Assembly: GCA_024707205.1 (NCBI GenBank)
Contig: JANQAD010000001.1
Coordinates: forward strand, 620,001-684,000
Origin: Demequina sp.
GTDB lineage: Bacteria; Actinomycetota; Actinomycetes; Actinomycetales; Demequinaceae
DNA length: 64,000 nt
Reading direction: 5' to 3'
Positions 10,752-19,900 of the stretch are shown in pieces (positions within the stretch are counted from its first letter, which is position 1; each line of letters starts with the position of its first letter). The translations under genes were made by a program, and so were the position numbers. The notes below the pieces were generated by a model. It did not search any database. It saw only the letters and a list, made by a program, of their open reading frames with translations, and had not been told where the DNA came from.

Positions 10752-11099
10752 TCACATGGCCGCGCGCAGCAGCTCAACCGCGGTCGCCGGCGCCATGCCG
10801 AGGCCCGCCGCGCGCCTGCCGAGGTCGGCGATGTCGCGCTCGAGCTGCGCCACGGCGTGCGCCGCGTCGGTCACCACGGCGCCGCGTCCGCGCCGCAGGT
10901 CAACGAGGCCCTCCTCGCGAAGTGCCTGGTACGCATGGAGCACCGTGTGCAGGTTCACGCCAAGGCCCGACGCTACGTCCCTGGCGGGCGGCAGACGGTC
11001 GCCTTCGCGCAGCTCGCCTTTCGCGATCTGTCCCCGCACGGACGCCGCCAGCTGGGCGAAGAGCGGCTCGGTGGACTCGGCGTCGATGCGCAGGAGCAT
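10752..11099 (-). CDS. GntR family regulator, YtrA type
   Basis: The 115-residue protein has an N-terminal GntR winged helix (LFAQLAASVRGQIAKGELREGDRLPPARDVASGLGVN and onward) and only a short helical C-terminal region, as in the YtrA subfamily. It starts 2 bp after the stop of the membrane-protein gene. YtrA-type regulators usually repress their own operon, and the TTGTT-N13-AACAA repeat at the operon start is the likely site. The octamer CCGACGCT lies inside the gene (10967-10974). Confidence 0.88.
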   Translation of the reverse strand: MLLRIDAESTEPLFAQLAASVRGQIAKGELREGDRLPPARDVASGLGVNLHTVLHAYQALREEGLVDLRRGRGAVVTDAAHAVAQLERDIADLGRRAAGLGMAPATAVELLRAAM

Positions 11100-11101
11100 G
11101 C

Positions 11102-12085
11102 TCAGGCCCCTTGGCGGGCGGCGAGCGCGTTCACGAGCGCCGCGGCGGTGCCGGCGTCATCCACTGTCACGACGAGCGAGTGTCCCTGCTTGCGGTCCAC
11201 CTTGAGCGCCTCGCCGTTGCGCAGGATCACCCCGAGCGCTCCCGGCACGCGCCGCCAGCCCCATCCGCCGAACGAGCCGAGCGCCTCGGCCCTGATCGCC
11301 TGCGCGCCGCCGATGTCCGCGAGTGCGATCCGGCTCTTTGGCCACCCGGCAGGGCCGCGGACCTCCACGCCGGTGGCGTCGACGCGCACGTCTGCCTCGA
11401 GCATCGTGAGGCCGAGCGCGCCGATCAGCACCGCGAGGCCGACGAGCAGCCACATGACCGCGTACTCCTGCGCGGCCCAGCACACGATTGCGCCGACGAC
11501 GAGGGCGGCCACGCCGATGCTCACCGCGATCACCGACCCCTTGCCGGCCTTCGCGACGCCCACCCACATCACGCGCTCGCCGCTCGCGACGTCGAGGTGG
11601 GCCACGGGGAGCTCCTCGAATACCGTCACGGACTTCGGCTGAACGGCGTAGCCGATGAGTCCCGCCGCGATGCCGAGCACCGCGCCCACGATGAGCGAAG
11701 GCACCACGCTCGGCGCGTCCTGCCACGAGTCCAGGCCCATCTGCATCAGCAGCGCCCACGTCCAGCTCACGGCGCCGAACACCGCGAAGCCGAGCGAGAA
11801 CGCGCCGAGGAAGCGGAAGGACCATCCGCGCGATCCGGCCCGCACTCGCGGGAGCGCGCTCAGCGCCAGCCACAGCGGGAAGCCGGCACCGAAGAGCAGC
11901 GTGAGGACGAGGTAGGACCAGGCGGGACCGGAGCCATCGGGGCCGCCGCTGAAGCCCCAGTGCACCGCGACGGGGTCGGGAACGTGGGGCAGCGCGAGCA
12001 CCTGGATCACGACACCGAGCACGGTCACGATGGCGGGGATGACGACTCCCACCACGGCGAACCTGCGGGCGATCGATCGGTCCAT
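11102..12085 (-). CDS. DUF1648-type multi-pass membrane protein
   Basis: From the ATG at 12085 (GGAGG six bases upstream) this is 327 residues. About seven hydrophobic segments alternate with short loops. The N-terminal segment followed by PDPVAVHWGFSGGPDG matches DUF1648. The C-terminal 100 residues are soluble and resemble a PH-like domain (MLEADVRVDATGVEVRGPAGWP, then a basic VLRNGEALKV stretch). It is encoded directly before, and probably controlled by, the YtrA-type regulator. Such pairs often concern envelope stress, but the function is not known. Confidence 0.75.
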   Translation of the reverse strand: MDRSIARRFAVVGVVIPAIVTVLGVVIQVLALPHVPDPVAVHWGFSGGPDGSGPAWSYLVLTLLFGAGFPLWLALSALPRVRAGSRGWSFRFLGAFSLGFAVFGAVSWTWALLMQMGLDSWQDAPSVVPSLIVGAVLGIAAGLIGYAVQPKSVTVFEELPVAHLDVASGERVMWVGVAKAGKGSVIAVSIGVAALVVGAIVCWAAQEYAVMWLLVGLAVLIGALGLTMLEADVRVDATGVEVRGPAGWPKSRIALADIGGAQAIRAEALGSFGGWGWRRVPGALGVILRNGEALKVDRKQGHSLVVTVDDAGTAAALVNALAARQGA

Positions 12086-12099
12086 GTGGGCCTCCTTCA

Positions 12100-12122
12100 T
12101 TGTTCTACTACTACTATAACAA
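12100..12122 (-). promoter_or_regulatory. Operator-like inverted repeat (TTGTT-N13-AACAA) at the membrane-protein/GntR operon
   Basis: A symmetrical TTGTT/AACAA repeat with a 13-nt spacer lies 15 bp before the ATG at 12085. The minus strand reads TATAGT inside it, a reasonable -10 box. An operator overlapping the promoter is usual for YtrA-type autorepression. This is inferred from position and symmetry. Confidence 0.6.
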
Positions 12123-12160
12123 GGCGACGTCGCGAACGGGCCCGCTGTAGCGTCGGGCCT

Positions 12161-13039
12161 ATGGCACGCACCCTGCGCCCCGGGCAACGCGCCCAGCTGT
12201 TCATCGCCGATGCGGACACCGGAGCGACCACCCTCGTCGCAGAGTCACGCGACCTGCTGTTAGAGGCGCCCAACTGGACACCGGACGGGCGGCACCTCAT
12301 CGTCAACGGCGACGGGCGGCTGTTTCGCGTTCCCGTTGAGGGCGGCGAGTTCGAGGAGATCCCGCTGGGTCACGTCACCGAGCTCAACAACGACCACGTC
12401 CTCTCCCCCGATGGCTCGATCGTGTACGTGAGCAGCGACGACGGGCACCTGTACGCGGTCTCGCTGGCGGGCGAGCCCGCGCCTCGGCGCGTCTCGAATG
12501 ATCGCGGCCCCGACTTCCGCTACTACCTGCACGGCATCAGTCCGGACGGGACGCAACTCGCGTACATCGGGCTCGAGATCCGGCCCGACGGCGTGCGCAC
12601 CAACGTCTTCACCATCCCCGCGGCGGGCGGGCCGGACATGCAGCTCACCGACGAGGACGCGCCGCACGACGGCAGCGAGTTCTCGCCCGATGGGCAGTGG
12701 ATCTACTTCAACTCCGAGCGAGGCTCCTCCACGCCGGGGCATGCACAACTGTTCCGCATGAGCCCCGACGGCGAGGACGTCACCCAGCTCACCTTCGACG
12801 AGCGGGTCAACTGGTTCCCGCACCTGTCGCGCTCTGGCTCGCGACTGTCGTTCATCTCCTACCCGCCCGGGACCCTGGGGCACCCGGCGGACCTCGACGT
12901 GATCGTCCGGGTCGCCGATGCAGAGGGTGCCGAGGTGCGCGATCTGGTGCACCTGTTCGGCGGGCAGGGAACGCTCAACGTCAACTCGTGGGATCCGTCG
13001 GGCCAGCGCCTGGCCTACGTGGCGTACCCGCTGGACTGA
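12161..13039 (+). CDS. TolB-like beta-propeller protein
   Basis: The 292-residue protein has repeated WD40/TolB-type blades (SPDGSIVYVSSDDG, SPDGTQLAYIGLE, SPDGQWIYFNSERG, DPSGQRLAYVAYP) and lacks a signal peptide, so it is probably cytoplasmic. In several bacteria such proteins are annotated as TolB-related or as protease-associated propellers; no enzyme motif is seen. It is transcribed divergently from the GntR-controlled operon, with 75 bp between starts. The open frame extends upstream but is then only an antisense shadow. Confidence 0.8.
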   Translation: MARTLRPGQRAQLFIADADTGATTLVAESRDLLLEAPNWTPDGRHLIVNGDGRLFRVPVEGGEFEEIPLGHVTELNNDHVLSPDGSIVYVSSDDGHLYAVSLAGEPAPRRVSNDRGPDFRYYLHGISPDGTQLAYIGLEIRPDGVRTNVFTIPAAGGPDMQLTDEDAPHDGSEFSPDGQWIYFNSERGSSTPGHAQLFRMSPDGEDVTQLTFDERVNWFPHLSRSGSRLSFISYPPGTLGHPADLDVIVRVADAEGAEVRDLVHLFGGQGTLNVNSWDPSGQRLAYVAYPLD

Positions 13040-13150
13040 CCCCCTCCGCCGCACCGCGGCTGACGACCGGATTTCGGCCCGAATTGGGTCACTACGGTGA
13101 AGAAATGCCACGCATGCGGTTCAGAACCGCGGAGCGGGGGCGCCCCTGGG

Positions 13151-14185
13151 CTACGCCGAGGCGCGGCGGCGACGGGCGAGGATCGAGTCCAGGTTGTCCG
13201 ACGCTGCGGTCGCCTCGGAGACGACCTCGGCGGTGCTTGGTGAAGGAACGGCCTCGTCACGCGCGACCGTGTATGACGCCGCGGCAAGGTCCGACTCCTC
13301 GAGCGGCCGCGCGTACTGCGGCCGCACGGTCGGCTTGAGCGTGTAGGCGGGGGCCGGCAGCTCGCGTGGCGACCAGTCCGCCTCTTCCTCGGCCCAGGCC
13401 GGGTGGACAACCGGGGTCGCGGACGTGTGCGGCGCCTCCTCGACCGAGGGCAGCACCGGCGCCGGGATGGGCGCGGGCACCGCGAGCGGAGCGAGGTCCG
13501 CGGCCGTCACCACGCGAATCGCCTGGGTCTCAAGGTCAGAGGGCTCGGCATCCACAACACCCAAGGCCCGCTCCGCCGTGACGCGGCGCAGCGCCTGAGT
13601 GGCGGTGGCGGCGGCCTCGACCTCACGGCCAACAAGATTCATGTGCGCGTCGGCGGCGCGCTGCGCGGCGGCCGCACGGGCCCCAGCCACAACCACTCCA
13701 CCGAACAGCGCCGTGAACACCGCGGCGAGAACAGTGGGGAAGGACGTGAACGCAACAAGCGCCCAACCCAGCACCGCAACAAGGCCTGCGGACGAGGCCA
13801 CCCGAGCACGGCGTCGGGCCGTGGCACGACGCTCCGCGAGCACAACCGCACGGTCGCCGCGAAGCGCAATGGCCTCGCGCTGGGCGGACACGGCCGCGCG
13901 GTCAAGCGGCCCTGCGGGACGCGACATCCGCGCATCGCCGAGCGACGCGATCTGCGCGCGCGCAGACCCCGTCACGAGCAGCGGCACCTCGCCGGAGTCG
14001 GAGGACGGGCGCCCGTGAGCGCCCTCGACGCGACGCGCGGTGGCCTTCACCACTCGCATCTGCGCGGAGTAGCGGTCCTCGGTGCGGACCAGCGCGTAAT
14101 CGGACCTCTCCTTGATTCGCTGCGGGATGACGTAGGCGAGAACCAAGCCGAGGCCGACGATCGCGAGGAGCGCTGCGGGGGCCAT
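13151..14185 (-). CDS. Membrane protein, GlpR/SepX-like by gene order
   Basis: The 344-residue protein has an N-terminal membrane helix (PAALLAIVGLGLVLAYVIPQR), two further helices in the middle (SAGLVAVLGWALVAFTSFP and VLAAVFTALFGGVVVAGA) and a long Pro/Ala-rich cytoplasmic tail. Its place after an acetyltransferase gene and a moeA-like gene is the arrangement of Corynebacterium GlpR and Streptomyces SepX, membrane proteins of cell division. The assignment rests on layout and topology, not on a motif. The ATG at 14185 is preferred to one ten codons upstream because the helix follows at once. Confidence 0.6.
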   Translation of the reverse strand: MAPAALLAIVGLGLVLAYVIPQRIKERSDYALVRTEDRYSAQMRVVKATARRVEGAHGRPSSDSGEVPLLVTGSARAQIASLGDARMSRPAGPLDRAAVSAQREAIALRGDRAVVLAERRATARRRARVASSAGLVAVLGWALVAFTSFPTVLAAVFTALFGGVVVAGARAAAAQRAADAHMNLVGREVEAAATATQALRRVTAERALGVVDAEPSDLETQAIRVVTAADLAPLAVPAPIPAPVLPSVEEAPHTSATPVVHPAWAEEEADWSPRELPAPAYTLKPTVRPQYARPLEESDLAAASYTVARDEAVPSPSTAEVVSEATAASDNLDSILARRRRASA

Positions 14186-14236
14186 GACACGACGGTACGG
14201 GGGCGGCGCCCGCAAGCCGCGGATATTCGCGGCGTG

Positions 14237-14782
14237 TCAGTCAGCGGTGCGCGCAAAGACGCGATGATCGCGCCACTCGCCGTCAATATAGAGGTACGAG
14301 CGGCGCAACCCCTCCTCGCGCCAGCCGAGCTTGCGGATCACCGCGAGGCTCGCCTCATTCTCCGGCCGGATCGCGATCTCGAGGCGATGCAGACCTTGCG
14401 CGAAGCCGTAGTCCGCGAGCAGCTTCACGGCCCGCGGGGTGATGCCTCGACCCGCGTGTGACTGCGAGATCCAGTAGCCGATCGACCCGCCGCGCTCCGC
14501 CCCCCACCGGATCGAACCGATCGAGACGCGGCCAACCAGTTCGCCATCCAAGAGGATCACTCCCGCGTACGCCTCGCCGCGTGACCAGGCCCGACGCTCC
14601 TGCCGCACAAAGGCGCCGAACGTCACGGGCTCTTGGGGAACGTCGGGAGGCGTGGTCGCCTCCCAAGGCTTGAGCCAGTCGCGGTTCTGGGACCGCAGGC
14701 GCAGCCACGCCTCCTCGTCGCCACGACGGAGCGGGCGCACGACCACCTCACCGTCGCGGAGCACGGGGAGCCTGGTGCGCAC
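14237..14782 (-). CDS. GNAT acetyltransferase, RimJ/RimL type
   Basis: From the GTG at 14782 this is 181 residues. The frame stays open upstream within the moeA shadow, but a GTG 2 bp after the moeA stop is the natural start. RPLRRGDEEAWLRLR, VGRVSIGSIRWG, IGYWISQSHAGRGI (acetyl-CoA P-loop) and NEASLAVIRKLGWREEG are the usual RimJ-type N-acetyltransferase blocks. It lies between the Glp/MoeA-like and GlpR-like genes, an order conserved in actinomycetes. The target protein is unknown. Confidence 0.88.
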   Translation of the reverse strand: MRTRLPVLRDGEVVVRPLRRGDEEAWLRLRSQNRDWLKPWEATTPPDVPQEPVTFGAFVRQERRAWSRGEAYAGVILLDGELVGRVSIGSIRWGAERGGSIGYWISQSHAGRGITPRAVKLLADYGFAQGLHRLEIAIRPENEASLAVIRKLGWREEGLRRSYLYIDGEWRDHRVFARTAD

Positions 14783-14784
14783 GG

Positions 14785-15984
14785 CTACCGATCCCACACC
14801 GTGCACCGCACCTCGTCGCCCTGGCGCGCGGTGGTGACGTCGGTGTCGACCCAGGCAATGCCGTCGGACCGTGCGAGGGCGCCGAGCGAGACGCCGCCGC
14901 GGCCGTCGCCGATGGGGGTGGCGCGAACCACGCCGTCCTCGCCGAGGTCGAGCGTCACGGGCACGGCCTCCATGACGCCGTGCGTCGAGGGCCACTGGGA
15001 GGACAGTTCGGCGCGGATCGTCACGCGCTGCACCTCGGCGAAGCCGGCCATGGCGCGCAGCGCGGGGCGCGCGTACGCCTCGAACGCGATGAGAGCGCTC
15101 GCCGGGTGGCCCGGGAGCGCGATCACCGGGGTCTCGCCCTCCGCGATGCGGCCGATGCCGTGGCGCGACCGCGGGGCCAGCGCCACGTCAACGAGGTCCC
15201 CAGTGCCGATGGCCTTGAGCACCTCGACGAGCGCGTCGCTGCCCCCGGCAGACAGGCCTCCCGTGGTGATGATGACGTCCGCCCGCACCACCTGGTCCTC
15301 GAGGGCGGCGGCGATGGCGCCGGGATCGTCCGGAAGGGCGCCCACCCGGTACGCGCGGGCGCCTGCGTCCTGGACCAGCGCACTCAGCATGTGGGTGTTC
15401 GCCTCGTGCACGCCTTCGGCGCCGGACTTCGCGTCCACCAGCTCGGAGCCGATCGCGGCGATCACCACGCGCGGCACGGGGCGCACGAGAACTCGCGCGC
15501 GCCCGATCGCGGCGATCAGCCCAAGCTCCCTGGGCCCGATGCGGCGCCCGGCCGGCACGATGACCTCGCCCTCGGCGGCGTCGAAGCCGGTGCGCCGCAC
15601 GTTCTCGCCGCGGAGGATGGACCGCGCGAGCACCACCCGCTCCACCCCGCCGTCCGTGTCCGCGAGAGCCGCCACAGCGTCGGCCCCCCTGGGCATGGGG
15701 GCGCCGGAGGCGATCCTCACCGCCGTGCCGCGAACCAGCACGCGGGGCGTGCGGTCGCGCGAATCCACGTCGAAGGCGACGGGGAGGCTCACCGGGTGGA
15801 GGGCGTCGTTCGAGGCGATCGCGTAGCCATCAGCGGCGGCCTGCGGAGTGGCCGGGTAGGCGTGCGGAGCGGTGACGTCCTCCTCCGTGACGGCGCCGAG
15901 CGCGTCGCTGAGGGCGAGGTCGATCGGCTCTACGGTGCCGAGCAATTCGGTGAGGGCTGCCCGATGCTCCGCCACCGTCGTCAT
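14785..15984 (-). CDS. Molybdopterin molybdenumtransferase MoeA, or Glp-type paralogue
   Basis: The 399 residues cover the full MoeA/gephyrin E-domain fold, with AADGYAIAS near the start, GSELVDAKSG, the TTGGLSAGGSD motif, ALPGHPASALIAFE and a C-terminal MoeA_C barrel. Classical MoeA inserts molybdate into adenylylated molybdopterin. No other molybdenum-cofactor gene is in the window. The neighbourhood (5-formyl-THF cyclo-ligase, this gene, RimJ-type GNAT, GlpR/SepX-like membrane protein) is that of Glp, a MoeA homologue that binds FtsZ in corynebacteria. I cannot decide between the roles from sequence alone. Confidence 0.85.
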   Translation of the reverse strand: MTTVAEHRAALTELLGTVEPIDLALSDALGAVTEEDVTAPHAYPATPQAAADGYAIASNDALHPVSLPVAFDVDSRDRTPRVLVRGTAVRIASGAPMPRGADAVAALADTDGGVERVVLARSILRGENVRRTGFDAAEGEVIVPAGRRIGPRELGLIAAIGRARVLVRPVPRVVIAAIGSELVDAKSGAEGVHEANTHMLSALVQDAGARAYRVGALPDDPGAIAAALEDQVVRADVIITTGGLSAGGSDALVEVLKAIGTGDLVDVALAPRSRHGIGRIAEGETPVIALPGHPASALIAFEAYARPALRAMAGFAEVQRVTIRAELSSQWPSTHGVMEAVPVTLDLGEDGVVRATPIGDGRGGVSLGALARSDGIAWVDTDVTTARQGDEVRCTVWDR

Positions 15985-16052
15985 GCCGCCGAGCCTACGC
16001 GACTCACCGGACAGGAAACGAAGGATTTACCTGTCTTTGGCACAATGGCGGC

Positions 16053-16670
16053 ATGACCGTCCACACGGCCCCCATGCAGCCAGACGAGGCGAAGGTGGAA
16101 CTCAGGGCCACCATCCGTCGTCAACGTCAGCAAAGGGCGGAGCGGCGGCTCGCCGAGCATGCGGAGGCGCTGCGCGACAACGTGCTCGCTCTCGAGGCCG
16201 TCAGGGACGCCGACTGCGTCTCCGTGTACGCCTCCAGACCCCACGAGCCCGGCACGCTGCCACTGATCGAGGCCCTGCACGAGCGCGGCGTGCGGGTGCT
16301 GATTCCCCTGCTAGGTGACGGTTTGCAGCGCGGGTGGGGCGTCTATGCGGGGGCCGCGGACCTCATCGAGCGCGCGCCGGGCCGTCCCCCCGAGCCGTCC
16401 ACCGAGTTCCTCCCGGCGGACACCGTGGTCGAGGCCGATGTGGTGATCGTTCCCGCGCTCGCGGTTGACACGTCCGGCACCCGGCTGGGTCAGGGCGGCG
16501 GCTGGTACGACCGCGCCCTAGCGTCCGTGAGGGACGGCGTGCCGATCGTTGCGCTCACCTTCGCCGGGGAGCTACACGACGCCGACGTCGAGCCGCTCCC
16601 GCGCGAGGAGCATGACGTCCGCGTCAACGGCGTGATCACGCCGGAGGGCTACACGCCGCTGCCCAGGTAG
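16053..16670 (+). CDS. 5-formyltetrahydrofolate cyclo-ligase
   Basis: The 205-residue protein converts 5-formyl-THF to 5,10-methenyl-THF with ATP. The N-terminal basic helix (KVELRATIRRQRQQR) and the C-terminal GTRLGQGGGWYDRAL signature, which binds ATP and substrate, are present. Length fits the family. It is divergent from the moeA-like gene and is followed 9 bp later by an FmdB-type gene, an order common in actinomycetes. Confidence 0.93.
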   Translation: MTVHTAPMQPDEAKVELRATIRRQRQQRAERRLAEHAEALRDNVLALEAVRDADCVSVYASRPHEPGTLPLIEALHERGVRVLIPLLGDGLQRGWGVYAGAADLIERAPGRPPEPSTEFLPADTVVEADVVIVPALAVDTSGTRLGQGGGWYDRALASVRDGVPIVALTFAGELHDADVEPLPREEHDVRVNGVITPEGYTPLPR

Positions 16671-16679
16671 AATTCTGCG

Positions 16680-16904
16680 GTGCCCACGTACGCCTTCGCC
16701 TGCACCAACTGCGGCCACCGCTTCGACGAGGTGATGTCCATTCATCACCACTCGACGCCAGCGTGCCCCGAGTGCGGCGGCGTGGTGCGCAAGGTGTTCG
16801 GCTCGGTGGGCGTCACGTTCAAGGGCTCCGGCTTCTACCGCACGGACTCGCGCGAGAAGCCTGCCTCGTCTTCCAGCACATCGAGCTCGTCAAGCTCGGA
16901 ATAG
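16680..16904 (+). CDS. FmdB-type zinc-ribbon protein
   Basis: The 74-residue protein starts with GTG. It has the FmdB CxxC zinc ribbon: YAFACTNCGHRFD and PACPECGGVVRKVF supply four Cys. A Ser-rich tail (about 15 Ser) follows. FmdB family members are small putative regulators with no settled function. It probably forms an operon with the cyclo-ligase gene. Confidence 0.88.
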   Translation: MPTYAFACTNCGHRFDEVMSIHHHSTPACPECGGVVRKVFGSVGVTFKGSGFYRTDSREKPASSSSTSSSSSSE

Positions 16905-16918
16905 GCGCGGCGCCTCCC

Positions 16919-16972
16919 GAATGGGTTCTGAGTGTCGCGAAACTCACGTTTGGCGACACTCAGAACCCATTC
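16919..16972. repeat. 54-bp palindromic intergenic element, copy 1 (most symmetrical)
   Basis: Two perfect 20-bp arms (GAATGGGTTCTGAGTGTCGC and its complement) flank a 14-nt centre that itself pairs (AAAC/GTTT). It fills the space between the convergent ends of the FmdB gene and the large helicase-like gene. Copies of the same length lie at 41189-41242 and 55032-55085. It could act as a two-way terminator or be a non-autonomous mobile palindrome. Confidence 0.85.
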
Positions 16973-16985
16973 CAAAAGGTGTGAA

Positions 16986-19900
16986 CTAGCCCCAGTGCGG
17001 GGGCTTGTCGCGCTTGAGCTCTTCGTCGCGGCCGCCGGACTCGCCGCCGCCCCAGCTCACGTCCTCGTCCTCCCGCGCGCGCGTGGGGATCAGCGGTCGG
17101 TCAACCCCCTTGTGCGGAGTAGGCGGCACGGCCCGACGCTGTGGCTGAGCGAGTTTCGGCACGCCGAATCCCATGGTGGGCGGCTTGGGCTTGACGGGTT
17201 CGGGTTCGGGTTCGGGCTCTCGTTCTGGTGCGGCTCTGGCTCGGGTTCCGGTTCCGGTTCGGGTTCCGGCTCGGTCTCCGGCTCGGGCTCGGGCTCGTCC
17301 TCGACCACCATCGGCTCCTCGGCAGGCTCCTCGATGTCGAACACCGGCTCCGCGTCGACCTCCGCCTCTGACTCCTTCACCAGCGGGATGGCGATCGTTG
17401 GCAGCGCGGCGGTGAGCGCGGCGATCTCCGCGTCGAGCGCGTTGCGAATCGAGGCGAGCGCCGCGTCGGGATCCGTGAACACATCGAGGGTCCACAGCGG
17501 CACCACGATCCAGCCGAGACGCTCGAGCCGCGACACCTGCCAGCGCAGCCGGTCGCGCAGGCTGACGGCGGTACCGGGCTGACTCTCGTCGGTGACGACG
17601 GCCACGCGGTAGCCGCGGTCTCGCGGCCCGCCGACCGCGAGCGCGATCGTGTCGGCGCCGGAGCCGTAGCGCAGCCGCACCCCATACCCTTCGGCGCGCA
17701 GCCTCGCCGCGATGTCGCTGAGCAGCCAGTCGCTCGGCCCTGGCTCCGGCCGCTCGGGCGGGACAGGGTTGACCTCGCCCTTGGCGACGAGCTCTCGTAG
17801 CGCCTCGATCGCCTCCGGGTCGGCAACCGTGTCCGCGATGTCGCTGAGGTGCTCAGCGTCGAGCGCGGTGATGATCGTGACGCGCGCGTGGGACGCTACG
17901 AGCGCCTGGGCGAGCGCCTGGCGTGCCCAGTCGGACTGCAGCACCCCAAGGTCCGGGGGCAGGGTGCCTCGCTGATCGCGCGCGTACCCGAGCGAGATGA
18001 TGACCTCGTCCACGTCGATGCCGCCAGCCTCGCCCATGGCGACCACCGCCACCCGGTCGGCCACAGCGTCGTCCCTCTCCCTGATCGCGGAGCGCAGACG
18101 GTTCGCGTGCACCTCGTTGCCGGCGACGACCGCGAGCGAGCGGCGGGGCACGGTGCGCGCGTTCGCGTCGACGAGGGCCAGCACGGCATTCACCTCGGCC
18201 CGCGTCGACTCGACGGCGCTGTGGCCGGCGGCGGGAGAGCTGACGGCGTCGAGCACCTGCACCTCAAGGCGCGAGCCCGAGCCCGCGGTGGGGAGCGGCT
18301 GCAGGACGCGCCCGTACGCCATCGCCCCAAGGACCATGGTGACGCGCGGGTCGCGGGGTTGGGGCGCCACCGGCATGGTGACGCGCGGTAGCAGCGCGGC
18401 GAGCACGGAGACGGCGGAACGGGTGGCAGCCTCGGCATCTCCTATCACCACCACTTGGCGCGCACGGGCGATCGCGGGGATCGTCTCCGCGAGGGCGAGT
18501 GACTCCGCACCGGCGATGATCACGGTGTCGATGACACGGTGAGCGGGGACGATGCGCGCCACCTGCTCGGCGGTTGCCAGGACCACGGGCCGCAGTGCGC
18601 CAACCACCGCGCCGAAGGACGTCCACAACGAGCGGTACGACGCCGTCGCCCCCTCCATGAGCGCAGCGAAAAGGTCGCGCGCGTCGTCGGGGTGGCGGGC
18701 GATCGCGCCGCGGCGACGCTCGGCCACGGCGCGCATGAGCGGACCCACGCGCAGCTCGGCGAAGCCCTCATCGGCGTCGATGAACTCGGCGACTGCACGG
18801 CCGAGCGCGCCGTGCGCGGTGAGCCGGTCGTCGGCCGCGAGAATCGCCTCGTATGCGGACGCCCACCATGCGAACTCGAGGTCGCGTCGCACCTGCTCCG
18901 GGCGGCTTCGCGAGCGCGCAGGTCCTCGAGAAGGCCGCCAAGGCCAACGTCCTCGATCTCGCGGTCGAGCGGCCGCGAGCGCGCGGCCTCGAGCGTGCCG
19001 GGGATGCCCTCTGCAAGTTCGGTGAGGATGCGCGTCATGTCATCCCAAGGCAGGTCCGGAAGGTCGTCGCGACCGGTGACCCGCGCAACGGGCTCGCCGA
19101 TGCGCGCCCACAGACGAAGCACCTGCTCCACGCGGTCGCCGAAGATGTCGAAGTCATCCGGCACCACAGGCCAGCCTCCGGACGACGCCATCGCGCGCCA
19201 GCGCAGCGCCTGGTCGTTCGCGGCCACGAGCTCCTGGTGGAGGTTCGCCTTCGACCGCCCCGGCCGGAGCAGCTCCACGGCGCGGCGCACCAGCGCGCGC
19301 CGGTCGCGCCTCGCGATGGCGTTCTCGCGCTCGCCCGCCGGGGCCGTCGCCTCGACGATGTCGTGCAGCGATCGGTGGAACACCGCGGGCGAGAAGATCT
19401 CGAGCGTGGACCGCAGGTCGGTGAAGAGCTGCACCTGGTCCGACCAGTGCGCGAGCGACGTCGCCTCGTCCACCCCGGTCTCATGCGCGGCGAGCGCCGA
19501 CTCCGTGCGCATCTTGGGGATGTGGCGCACCAGCAGCGTCGCGAGCGCCTCGTCGAGCGCGGCGCCCTCCTCGGGGTTGTCGGTGATCGGCGACCACCAC
19601 GGCACCAGTTCTACGCCCGACGTTGTGATCGGCGCGGTCTCCGTCGTCACCTCGTCTCGCTCGCCAAGGCGCTTCACGAGGGCGTCGGCGACGGAGGCGA
19701 AGCCGTGCTCCGAGATGACCGCCCCCCGCGTGCGGCTCGAGCCGCACCATCGTCTGCGGCGCGGGCTCGGTCGATGTCAGGCGGACTATCGCCTGCACCG
19801 CGTCGAACACGCTCACGTCCCATGGCCGATGCGTGCGGTGCAGAGCGTCGAAGCGGGACTGCGCCACCCGTCGGGCCTGCAAGAGCCGCTCGCCGGCGAA

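Noticed and set aside
17190-17300. Tandem repeat of Gly/Ser-coding triplets on the plus strand
   Set aside because: Read on the minus strand it is the EP-rich linker of the helicase-like protein; the plus-strand frame is a shadow.
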